Positions 46,697-56,503 of a stretch of 64,000 nucleotides of DNA are shown in pieces. Position numbers and translations under genes: made by a program. Below the pieces are notes generated by a model. The model was not told the origin of the DNA, did no database searches, and saw only the letters and a program-made list of their open reading frames with translations. Numbering within the stretch: the first letter of the stretch is position 1; the number at the start of each line of letters is the position of its first letter. Origin of the DNA: Cladosporium sp. IMV 00045 (taxonomy: Eukaryota > Ascomycota > Dothideomycetes > Cladosporiales > Cladosporiaceae); assembly GCA_001931905.2 (NCBI GenBank), contig MSJI02000839.1, forward strand, positions 35,959 to 99,958. Reading direction: 5' to 3'.

Positions 46697-48424
46697 GACA
46701 AGAGACAGTTGGGCGCAAGCTCAGGCCCGAGGCCGAGCTGCGAAGGTGTCGGGTTAGCAGTATGGAGAAAAGTGGAAGAGACGAGAAGGCAGCCAGATAT
46801 GATACAGGCGGGTAGGATGTGAGATGACGTGCCGTCGCGAGGGCTGGCGGCGTGGCATGGCCTCAGAGGCTTGTCGAGGTCATGTTTGCCTTTGGTTTGC
46901 TGTACAGTCTCGATGCTCCCGGATATATGTTACAGACGGATGACGATGTCGCCGCATGAGTATGGATGTTTACAGAGAGGTGAAGGAGACAGGTCAGAGA
47001 GAGACGGAAGGAGAGCGTAGGATAGGACAAGACGACAAGCAAAGTAGTGTGGTGGGACATGGACAGACGGGTCCAGAAGGATGCGCGGTAAACGAGGTCC
47101 ACCAACAGGCTCTCGCATAGCCAGCGCCTCTTTCGCGTAAGAAGCTCCGGTGGTAGATCGTCTTGGAGTCTCGCGTCTCTTATCTCTCCACGAGAGTCCC
47201 AAGAGAGTTGGCGACTAGTGAACCCGTCCAACGGCTATCTCCAACACCGGATAACTCCACGCGATCCTAGCTTGTCATGTCAGTAGTAGGTGTGTCCAGC
47301 ACTCGAGATCACCCGAGAGATACTCAAAACAAACACGTCTTCCAGTTCTTTCATCCATCCTCATCCCCGCCCCTCGTGACCTTCCGAAACCACACGAGAA
47401 GAGACACAGCAGCAAGTAGCAGCAGCAAGCTGGGCAACCTTCGGCGCCCGTCCGTCCAGCTCCGCACGCAAACGCCACAGGTAGCAATTCCCACGCCGAG
47501 AAAGTGCAAAGCCCAGCAGCGCAACTATCAGAGCCCTTCCCTCTGTCCTTGTCTCCCCAATCAAATCTCTTCAACAAATCTCCCTCGGCTAATTCATGTG
47601 CACATGCGCACACCGCCGCACAAGCAAGGGGAAGATAGCCACATCCGTAACCCGAATCGACGGTTTCCCAAAACGTCCCAATATCCGGGGCAATAGGTAA
47701 TAGAGATAACTCTTGCAACACCCATGTGACAACCACAAACTCGAAAGCCGTAGGTACGAAATTTCAACCACCCGGAATCTCCCACGCAAGCAATCCAAGA
47801 AAAGCATCCGCGCAGAGCTCTCGACTCATAGCCAATAGCGTGCATAGCAACATCGTATTTTTTGCTACCATAGAGTATCCGTCTAACGTTTCCCTGCTCA
47901 CGGTTCTGCTTCTCCATACGCACGCGAAGGTGAGTTTGCGCCGGCGCAAAGTGTTCACTGTAGATATCGCATCACGTGCTTGGACGGAGTATCCCGGTAT
48001 TAATAGGCTCTCGCAGCCCAATTTCATCCGAACATCTGCTTCCCGAACGAGTACTTCACGACATCTTTAAGGCGGAACAGCTTTTTGATACGAGCAAGGT
48101 TGTTATTATAGACAAGAAAAAACGTAGACAACTATCGATTCAGCGCATGAAGAAGCTTGCTGTCTTAAAGTAAAAATGCCAACGGCAGCTATATGCTGCT
48201 AGCGACTACAAAATACCGCCCACGTCGCTCGTGGGAGCTTCTTGATGATTTTTCTGATTGTGTTCTGCACACCACCAAAGACTAATAGAAGGGAAACAGG
48301 AAAAGCAAAGAGTAGGCAAACCACCTACGCCTTCCGCCGTCGAAAAAACGCCGTGCATGCATCTTGACACATATCAAATCTATTCACTCATTTCGTCTCG
48401 GGGAGCATCCGAAAACCCCATCCC
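46697..48424. promoter_or_regulatory. Intergenic region, copy B
   Basis: Counterpart of 43485-45406, with indels scattered throughout. No gene is supported. The region just after the PRPP synthetase stop and the receptor leader are the best conserved parts. Confidence 0.6.
47935..47978. promoter_or_regulatory. Conserved palindrome plus E-box, copy B
   Basis: The same 16-bp perfect palindrome (TTTGCGCCGGCGCAAA) lies at 47935-47950 and CACGTG at 47973-47978, matching copy A. Confidence 0.5.
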
Positions 48425-49794
48425 TCAGTCGTATTGGAAGAGCACGCTGATACTCTCACCATGGTGCACCCTACGAATAGCCTCGGCGAAGACATTGCCG
48501 ATCTCCAAGACTTCCAGCTTGGGGCAGGCGGCCAGGTGCTCCTGCTGCGGCACGGAGTTGGTCGTGATGACCTTGTCGAGGGCGCTGGCGTTGATGCGCT
48601 CGACGGCGTCGCCGGAGAAGACGCCGTGGGTGACGAGCGCGTAGACGGTTTGCGCGCCTTCCTTCTTGAGGAGCTTGGCGGCGCGGGTGATGGTGTTGGA
48701 GGTGTCTGCCAGGTCGTCGACGAGGATGGCAGTGCGGTTGCGCACTTCTCCGACGAGCAGCATGCTGGCGTTTTGGCGGTCGTTGATTTGGGTGGGGCGA
48801 CGCTCCTGAGGTCTTGTTAGTTGACAGACTCGTCTCATGCTAATCAAGCTACTTCACTTACCTTGTGGATGAGCGCAAAGTCTGCACCAAGCGCATCCGC
48901 GATGTTGGTCGCGCGCTTTGCACCACCAGCGTCGGGACTGACAATCACACAGTTGTCGGGCCCACCGTGTTTGGGGACGATCTGCTGTTGAATGTACTTC
49001 TTCAGCATGTGTCTGCCGTAGAGGTTGTCGACAGGGATGTCGAAGAAGCCCTGATATTGAGGATCGTGCAAATCCATAGTGATGACGTGGTCGGCGCCGG
49101 CGCAAGTGAGAAGGTCGGCGACTAGGGTGCCAGCCTGGGCAACCCACTGCTTGTAGCCCTTCTGCACAGGCATTGAAGGCGGGCCAGCCGATGTGGTGGG
49201 GTTGCTGGTCACGGGAGCAATGGGGACATCATTGTCGAGATATGAGTCGGTAGCGCTAGTGTCAGACTGAACGCTATCCAAGGTGTCCTTGCGCCTGGGT
49301 CCCGACTTCTTCGAGACGGAAAGGCCATTGAGCTTTCTCTGCAGAGAGCTGGCCCCGTTTCCATTGCTCACGCCCGCGCTCTCGGGTCCGCCAGGGTATG
49401 GGCTAGAGGGTCTTGAGTCGAAAGTGTAGTTGTGTTCGCCGTCGACCTTGGTGGGCATTCTAGCCAGAGGCGCGCCGACCTTGTTGTAGGGAATGTCGGG
49501 TTGTCTCGAGTATGGGAACAGAGGCAAGACTGCCGTGACTCGCCTGGCGCTGGCGGTCTTGCAGGCGCTCAGAGTGATGAGCAGCTCCATGAGGTGGTCA
49601 TTGACCTTGCCGCCGCCGGATTGGATGATGTAGACATCCTTGTCGCGAACGCTGTCTCCGATCTCGACTCGGGTCTCTCCATTCATGAACTTGTTAAGGA
49701 CGATGTTGGAGGAGGGGATGCCGAGGTGGGTGCAGATGTTCTCGGTGAGCTGCGGGTGGGAGGACCCGCCGAAGACGACGATGTTGCGGACCAT
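48425..49794 (-). CDS. PRS5: Ribose-phosphate pyrophosphokinase (PRPP synthetase), PRS5-like, complete copy
   Basis: Makes PRPP from ribose 5-phosphate and ATP for nucleotide, His and Trp synthesis. ATG 49794; exon 1 49794-48862, intron 48861-48806 (56 nt, GTAAGT...CTAAC...CTCAG), exon 2 48805-48425; 437 aa. Conserved parts: GGSSHPQLTENICTHLGI, KFMNGETRVEIGDSVRDKDVYIIQSG, VTAVLPLFPYSRQPD, then, after an insert, [40 protein letters not shown] and the PRPP loop [10 protein letters not shown]. The insert of roughly 100 polar residues (after APLARMPTKVDGEHNYTF up to [17 protein letters not shown]) interrupts the flexible-loop region, as in the insert-bearing yeast Prs5/Prs1 class, which links PRPP synthesis to cell-wall integrity. 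I favour Prs5 by insert position; this is from memory of the family. Confidence 0.92.
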
Positions 49795-50359
49795 TGCGAA
49801 TGGATCGAGAGGGTGTGTAGTCGCGATTGAGATGTGACTATGGCGAGGAGTTTCGTATTTGACTCGGAGCCGATTGGAAGCTCTTCACTTTTGCTCAGAG
49901 ATTGCTTGCGGCTTCGGTTTAAAGCGAGGGGCTAGGGCGGTAGGAGGAGTAGCGGGAGGATTGTCGAGCACCGAGCTTTGATTGTGGTCGGCACCGGTGC
50001 CGGGAGGGATTGTGTCGAGGACTGGGGGATTGTTGCGAGTCGGTTGTGCATGGTTTCAATCAATACAGCACAAGCATCGCAGTCGGCCATTCTGGCGCGG
50101 GAAAATAATTCGTCACAAGAGGCCCGAGCGTCGCAGGGCAGGCAAATGGCGGGGAACGGCGGGCGTTGCAGAGCGGCAGGGGCAATCGGTCATCTATCGA
50201 TTAATCAATTCACTCAATCAATTCCCTGATCCGCAGCCTTATCGCCTTGTCTTCACTTCCATCTTGTGCACGTGCAAACAAAATGTAACAATGCTCGTGT
50301 AACAATACTCATTTCATATAAAGACTATATCAAATCTTACTCATAGCTCCTCTGCGAGC
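49795..50359. promoter_or_regulatory. Divergent promoter region of PRPP synthetase and the Rho-like GTPase
   Basis: 565 bp between divergent starts. Contains GGCACCGGTGCC, a perfect 12-bp palindrome, at about 49989-50000. No other clear element was seen. The promoter role is inferred from position. Confidence 0.4.
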
Positions 50360-51160
50360 ATGGCTAACACTTCCGCCACCGACACCCTTGATGCACCCGA
50401 GGTTCCCATCCTCCTCCTCGGTGATGCTGAAGTGGGTAAGTCGACATTTCTATCGTACGTCTTCATCCTGGTCTCCTGTAAGATAGCTTTCAAATCCTGA
50501 ACTCACATTTTCCAGACGCCTCACGTTGGGCAATCGTGGCCATGCATCCAAGGACCCTCTCCCCGTGCTCCGCGACCTGGACCAACCCTTCCCCTTCAAC
50601 ATCAGCCTATACAGGAGACCATATCGCTTTGAGTTCTACGACACAGCATCTCCTCACAACTACACGCTCCTCAAACCCGCAGTCGTCATATTATGCTACT
50701 CCATCGCAAGCCCCGAGTCTCTCAAAAGCGTTCACACCCACTGGAAGACCATAGTCGAGACTCACTTCAACGACAATGAAATGCTGCCTGTCATTCTACT
50801 TGGCCTCAAGCGAGACGTGCGCAGTCGAGAGGATTACGGTGGAAGCGTCAAACCTGTCGCTGCTCATGATGATGCCACCGGCCCGGAAGACCAGCAAGTG
50901 TTGAGCGGCCGCAAATTCGTGTATCCGCAGGAAGCACTGAGGATAGCGCAGGAGATGCGATGCGATCGGTATTGCGAGTGTAGTGCTTTGACGGGTGAGG
51001 TGAGTATTGCTGACTTCCTTTTTGCGGCTTGAACGGAATGGGTGTCTGACACGATTTGCAGCTTTGCAGAGAGGTGTTTGAAGACATCGCGAAGACTGCA
51101 GCCATGACCACGACTTCGAGAGGCGGCAGAGCTGATGAACCGGCGTGCTGTGTCATGTGA
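50360..51160 (+). CDS. Atypical Rho/Ras-like small GTPase
   Basis: Three exons: 50360-50454, 50516-50999 and 51062-51160, with introns 50455-50515 (61 nt) and 51000-51061 (62 nt); 225 aa. P-loop GDAEVGKST (residues 21-29) is intact. The DxxG motif of switch II is DTASPHN (74-80): the Gly is Ser and the catalytic Gln/Glu pair is absent. G4 is LKRD (Lys and Asp kept), as in Rho proteins that have TKxD, and G5 is CSALTGE. FVYPQEALRIAQEM is the Rho-style sequence before G5. The C terminus ends CCVM, a CaaX box predicting farnesylation and membrane attachment. It is probably a diverged Rho-family member that cannot hydrolyse GTP normally; this is inference from the missing residues. Confidence 0.85.
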
Positions 51161-51925
51161 GAGTAGGATGGCGCAGTTTCTTGATCCCTTGCACGTCGGT
51201 GGACATCATAACCAAGCGCACTGCATCAGTACGAACGGTTTGCGAGTACATACTCGCAGTATGATACCCTACAACATATGTCGAACCAATATTCTACGCT
51301 TCCGAGATACTTGTACTAGCATAGAGGAAGCATCATGTACAAGATCTAATGATACCAAGCTACCTATTCTCATGGAAATAGCTAGATGTCGGAACCGCCC
51401 CATTTCAGCAATGCGAAACCGCCGTGCGGCTGAAAGTATTGCTTACTCGCTTCATTAATAACTACAGAAATATCAGGTGACAACTGTAGAGCTCTAGGTT
51501 CCAACCCCACCCGTCAAAGCTCATCGCATTCTTCGCATTCTCGCATTCATGGATGCGGACTTCCAGTCAGCGCTTTCCAGCTGCTGCAACGGTCAAACTT
51601 CAGTTCTTCCAATTTTAATTTACTTTTCAGGCAGCAGGCTCATGGACGTGATGATAAAGTGGTTGTCACGCCCTGTGGTTGTTCCTTGACTAAGCGGAAT
51701 TGACGCCCTTTCGTCAACTACGTCTCAGCTTTTCACTTGGATCAAATCACCGATGAAATACAACGGAAGCACCTGCCCTATCTGAAGCGGCGATCGTACA
51801 ATAACAATTAATCAGCATCAATCACTGCATCAAAACACCCAAAGTCCAGCGAGAAGAAGAAACCCGCAAAACGCACAACAAAAGAACCAAGGACACCAAC
51901 CAACGCCCCCTCATCAACAAGGAAA
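51161..51925. other. Intergenic region between the GTPase and monooxygenase genes
   Basis: 3' flank of the GTPase gene and the leader of the monooxygenase. The last ~120 bp are A/C-rich, as in fungal leaders. Nothing else was recognised. Confidence 0.5.
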
Positions 51926-53389
51926 ATGCACATCGCCATCATAGGCGGCGGCATCTCCGGCCTCTCCCTCTACCTCTGGCTCGCAAAATTCAACTTCACG
52001 ACCAAACACACCATCACAATCTACGAATCCCGCAATCCCAACACCACCAGCACAACCGCAAGCGAAGAACCCGAACCCGCACCCGACACGCAAACAACCA
52101 ACGCCTCCCTAATCGGCGGCGCGCTCGGTTTCTCCCCCACCGGCCTCCGCGTCCTGCGCAGACTAGACGCCTCTCTCGAAGCAGAAGTCCTCTCCACAGG
52201 CCACTGGATGGGTCGGTGGCGGATGAGCAATGCGCGAGGTTGGACGCTGGGAGAAACGGAAGTGAGTGAGGGCGGGGGAGGGGTTTTCATCTCGAGGAAC
52301 GAGTTTTGGCGGTGCTTGAGGAGGCGGGTGCCGGAGGGAGTGATCCGTGAGGGGAGGAAGGTTGTGGATTTGAAAATTGGCAGGGAGGGGGAGGTGGGGT
52401 GTAAGCTTGTTTTTGGCGATGGGAGTGAGAGTCTTGCCGGTTTGGTCGTGGGTTGTGATGGGATCTGGAGTCGGGCCAGGACGGCTGTGTTGGGATATGA
52501 AGTCGCGCCGAAGTATCAAGGGTTAACGGGCGTGGGGGGTTTTGTGTCGAGTGAGAAATTGGTGGGTGTCGATGATGGGTGCATGAATGTTGTTTTTGGC
52601 GCCAATGGGTTCTTCGGGTACGGGTACAGCTCGTCCGACCAGGGGAATCCTCGCAGGCCTGGCAAGGAGGCTGCGTGGTGGTCGACGTATACGCTCGCGG
52701 AGTGTCCTAAGGACTGGCGGAGGATTGATCGCGAGGATGCCAAACGACAGCTCGAGGAACGTCATCGTACGTGGAAGAATGAGGTTATTCAACGGATTCT
52801 GGACGATGTGCAGATCGAGAATGTTTACCCGACTTTCACCACGCCTGATCTGCCTACTTGGGAGGCTGGAGGATGTGTGCTTGTCGGTGATGCCGCGCAC
52901 GCATTGCAACCGAGTGAGTATAAAAGCATTCTCTTCCAATCAATTTTCAATGAGAGTCCAAAAGCTGACTGTCACCAGGCAGCGGCCAAGGCGCAAGCAT
53001 GGCCCTCGAAGACTGCGAGACCCTCGCCCTTCTACTCTCGCACTACCAAGACCACGGTGAGGAAGGCTGGCGACTCGCTACAAAGGTCTACTCGGACATG
53101 CGAATCCCCCGACTCCAGTGGATCCGGAAAGAAGCGCAAAAGCGAGGCGCCATGAAGCATGACATGGGAGTTGTGCAGGAGATGGTGATGTATTTCTTCA
53201 TCTGGTTGAGTGGTAAGTGATCTACCTTGCGAGGTCTTTGGATTCCAATGCCGCCTTTGATGATTGACGTTGACTCGCGTTCTTTTCACAGGCAAGCTTG
53301 GTCTCTTCAACGCGTATGATCGCCAGTTGAGCGAGTATGATGTTCCCAGGGAGGTGCGTGAGGCTGTAGAGAAGCGCCGAGATATGTGA
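51926..53389 (+). CDS. FAD-dependent monooxygenase (salicylate-hydroxylase-like)
   Basis: Class A flavoprotein monooxygenase. Exons 51926-52913, 52979-53212 and 53292-53389; introns of 65 and 79 nt with GTGAGT/GTAAGT donors and CTGAC-type branch sites; 439 aa. Motifs in order: N-terminal dinucleotide fold IIGGGISGLSLYLWL, FSPTGLRVLRRL, the GD-type segment VVGCDGIWSRAR (DG motif), and GDAAHALQPSSGQGASMALEDC, formed by splicing exon 1 to exon 2, which binds the FAD ribityl chain. It uses NAD(P)H and O2 to hydroxylate a small, often aromatic, substrate; the actual one is unknown. No signal peptide is present. Neighbours give no sign of a biosynthetic cluster. Confidence 0.9.
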
Positions 53390-53800
53390 CGGGGTAAAAA
53401 AAAACGCTCAACTCGCAGCCATAACTGCTCATCCAACCAAGTGTACGGAAAGACACCATGTCCTCTACATGCAGATCGATCTGAGGTGCTATCGGCTCTG
53501 AGAACTCCGTCAACGAGAACTCAGGGTGCAGAGAGTCTGCACATATTGTCAAGTCGTGAGCTTTGACAGGAATACAGTGGCGCTGTGACGGCTCTTCTAG
53601 TATTAGCTGACTTTCAAGAATCATATACTGATAAGTAAAAGATCTGACTCAATCTTTGTTCTTCCTACTGTAAGACAAGCGCTCGAGAAAAAGCTCCAAG
53701 CAAATTCAATTTTCCTCTTAAAAGCAAATCTTCAAAGCCCCTTGTGAGTAGCGCATGCAAGCAAGAATGATACCACAAAACCAACAAAACCCCAACGACC
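53390..53800. other. Intergenic region between convergent genes
   Basis: 3' flanks of the monooxygenase (+) and of the interrupted hypothetical gene (-). No feature was recognised. Confidence 0.5.
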
Positions 53801-56109
53801 TCACATCCAAGGCGCAACACCCCCCTGCCCCATCTTCTCATCCCACCTCCAAGCCCTCAGCGTCTCAGCGCCCACGCTCCTCTTATTCGCTAGCGCCTGC
53901 TTCCTCAGCTCCCTCAAACCCTCGTCTTCGGCTTCTAATCGCTCCAGAGTCTCTGGCGCGCTGTCGAGGAGGTGTTGCAGGTGCGTCAGCGAGGATTGGC
54001 GGATGTGTTTCCACACCGTGCGAGCGCTGTCTTCTTGGGAGGGAGGGGAGATGTCGGGGTTGGGAGCGGGTGTGGGTGTTCTTGCGGTTGGTGATTTGGG
54101 TTGTGGGAGGGCTTGGTTGGGGATTGGTGCTTTGTTTTCTGCGTTTGATGATTCTGTGTTGGTGGGAAGTACTGTCGTAGAGGGAAACCCTGAATTTACT
54201 GGAACCGTGTGGAGTTTGGGGACTTTGCCCGGCGTAGCAGTAGGGAGCAGCGAGACGAGCGAACGCGTCGAATGCTGCGAGCGCGATGCAGTATCCGATA
54301 GCGACGAGCAGGGACCAGTGCTAAACTGCTCTGAAGCAGCAGGAGATGCGACGCTGGAGTCCGCCTCGAGCGATGTATCCGAGATGAGAATCGAGGGCTT
54401 GTCGTCGAGAGAGCGCGAGCTCTGGGCACGGATCTGGTTCTCTAGTGCGGTGCAGATGAGATTCACCGGGGGCTCGTCTGATGCTGTGAGCCCGAGATGG
54501 TAATGAATTAAATCCAAAGCTTGTTGCGGCGGGCAGTGCGCTGAGATGTAGTTTGCCAGGCGTTCATGAACGGCGTTCGAGCAGGACGAGTGTTGCTCGT
54601 TGCGGGAGGAGCAGATGCTCCATCTCGAATCGGCTTTCGGTCTGCGAATCTTGCATACCGTCCGGCAGGTCACTGTGTTTGCTTCGTGCACGAGCGAGTG
54701 TTTGTAGCGTGCCTCGACGTGCAGAATGTCTTGCTCAAGCGTGCCGACGATGCTCTGGATCTCTGCAAAGAGTGATGCTTGATCGATGTCTTCGGCGTCT
54801 TGCTCAGATCTGCTTGGTCGAATCCGCGGTACTTGCAATTTGATGAATAAAAGACATAACTCTCCTGGGAGCAGCTCTTTGGTCGATTTGCGTCCGACCA
54901 AGTCCAGAATTCTGCTTCCTGAGTTTGGTTTGTAGCAAATCCGAAGGCTACTCACTTGGCCGAACGTTCTGTTCCTTGCATGCTTGAGGTCCGCAGGCTG
55001 CTAGCCTTCGGTTGGTGAGAGGCTCGCTGTGTGGGTTTCTGCGATTGCTTCCACAGCAATCCACATTATTTTAGTTTCCCCAGAGTCAAGGACTGGCGTG
55101 TCAATTGCCACTTCCAGCTGTACGTAAGGTACGTTCGCTCGTGGCGTGATCATCTCTCTGCCGAGAAGCTGCTGCTCCCTCTCGCTCGGCCGAGGTATCC
55201 TATCCAAACCAGGCGGATGTCTAGGCGGAGGAGACTCTGGTACTGAACTAAAGCGATGTTTGAGACGACTCGCTCGGGCGTGGGCGTCCCAAACGGAGGC
55301 GTGATCTCCTCCAACTCCTGCACGAGCGCAGTAGTACTCACAGTGCTGTCCGTGAACGAGCGGTGCTCAAGCCTGTTGGACACACCGTGACTTGCACTCT
55401 CGCTCACATCGCAGCTTGCAATGTCAGCCTCGCTAGCAACACTTTCGCGACTGACGTCGAAACTGTACGCTCTGCGTTCCGGCTGAGCTTCGACAGCCGG
55501 CTTGCGACGACTCGAAATACGTCGCAGAAGGCTCGCTTCAGATTCTATGGGGCGGATGGTGTTACTGCTGCGTGTGCGAGTAGCCGCACTCTTGAGACTG
55601 GACAGCATGCGCTTGCTGACTGATCTGTGGCGAGAGATTTTTGGCTGCTCGGTCGTGGAAGCGTCTGCGCTTTGAGCGTAGAGCAACGGCTCTGGCGAGA
55701 GACTCCGAAGACTGCCGGGCGCTTCTGATCGGGTTGGGTGGAGCGGGTATATAGCGTCTACGTTGGCGTTGATCTCCATCAGCGGTTGCGGATTTGCGCC
55801 AACCTCCTCGCCAGTACACCCGACGCAAGGCGGTGGTACGTCGCCGAGTCCACCATCCTTTCTCAAGTTCTCCCTGGTCTTGCGAACGCGGAGAGGTGTA
55901 TCCGGTCGCCTGCAAGCTGAGTGATCGCGCTGACGGTGCAGAGAAGGCTTATCGCTGGGTGACAATGGTCTAAGAGGTCTGATATTCGACGGCGCGGATT
56001 GCTGACCTAGGCGTGTTCCTCTTGGGGTTGGTGGGAGATTCTGGCCATGTCAGCAATGAGAATGCCAAAGTAAAGATCAAACATTTCTCACCTCTTTAAA
56101 GCTCGCCAT
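53801..56109 (-). pseudogene. Conserved fungal hypothetical gene interrupted by an in-frame TAG (possible pseudogene)
   Basis: ATG 56109 starts a six-codon exon (MASFKE, to 56092); the intron is 56091-56041 (51 nt, GTGAGA...CTGAC...CCAG); exon 2 begins NLPPTPRGTRLG at 56040. Coding character continues (basic, Ser-rich) to about 55340-55240. There the reading moves to another frame, either through an intron from the GTGAGT donor at 55341 to an acceptor near 55235, or through a one-base frameshift. The next block (GLDRIPRPSEREQQLLGREM, PYVQLEVAIDTPVLDSGETK, WIAVEA) is followed by TAG at 55003-55001. The same frame then continues as LKHARNRTFGQVSSLRICYK, through HVEARYKHSL and RPKADSRWS, to KRSVGAETLRAW and the stop at 53801. 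I think I recognise this as a conserved ascomycete protein without known function. Alternatives are sequencing error, readthrough, or a weak 57-nt intron that removes the TAG. Confidence 0.6.
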
Positions 56110-56503
56110 GGCATGCAATGCTTGCGGCTGACACCCCATACTGTAAAACCAAGCCCGAAAACCGAAGATGTAGAGTCGCCAACAAGAAGGAGTCACTTCG
56201 TCGCATGCATCGAAGGAAGGGTCGCTGGTTTGTGCAAGAAAAATTACGGCAGGCTCGCCTGCTTCTTGTTGATCACCACACGCAGCATGATTTCTACACT
56301 GTTCGTAGAGCAAGAGTCACCTACATTATCTAACCTTTCTGCTTCTTCATCAGTTCACCAAATCCTTCTGTCTCCCACCAACAAGAGATCGCTCGTCATC
56401 CAGAGAGAAAGCAGCCAACGTCGGACTCACAACCAAACGCACGCCAAAACTGAATATTGATACAGGATCTGGTACGATGGATAAAAATGTTCGTATGATC
56501 CCC
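56110..56503. other. Intergenic region
   Basis: Promoter side of the interrupted hypothetical gene and 3' flank of the UBC-fold gene. Nothing was recognised. Confidence 0.45.

Larger units (their letters stand above)
46347..49344. repeat. Large duplicated segment, copy B (right of gap)
   Basis: Counterpart of 43135-46326, beginning exactly at the N run inside the receptor gene. It is about 190 bp shorter, mostly because 47994-48133 replaces a longer unrelated stretch of copy A. Confidence 0.93.

Noticed and set aside
50526..51032. Reading the GTPase as a single-exon protein ending near 51032
   Set aside because: That version lacks the P-loop and the CaaX end. Splicing at 50455/50515 and 51000/51061 restores both in frame.
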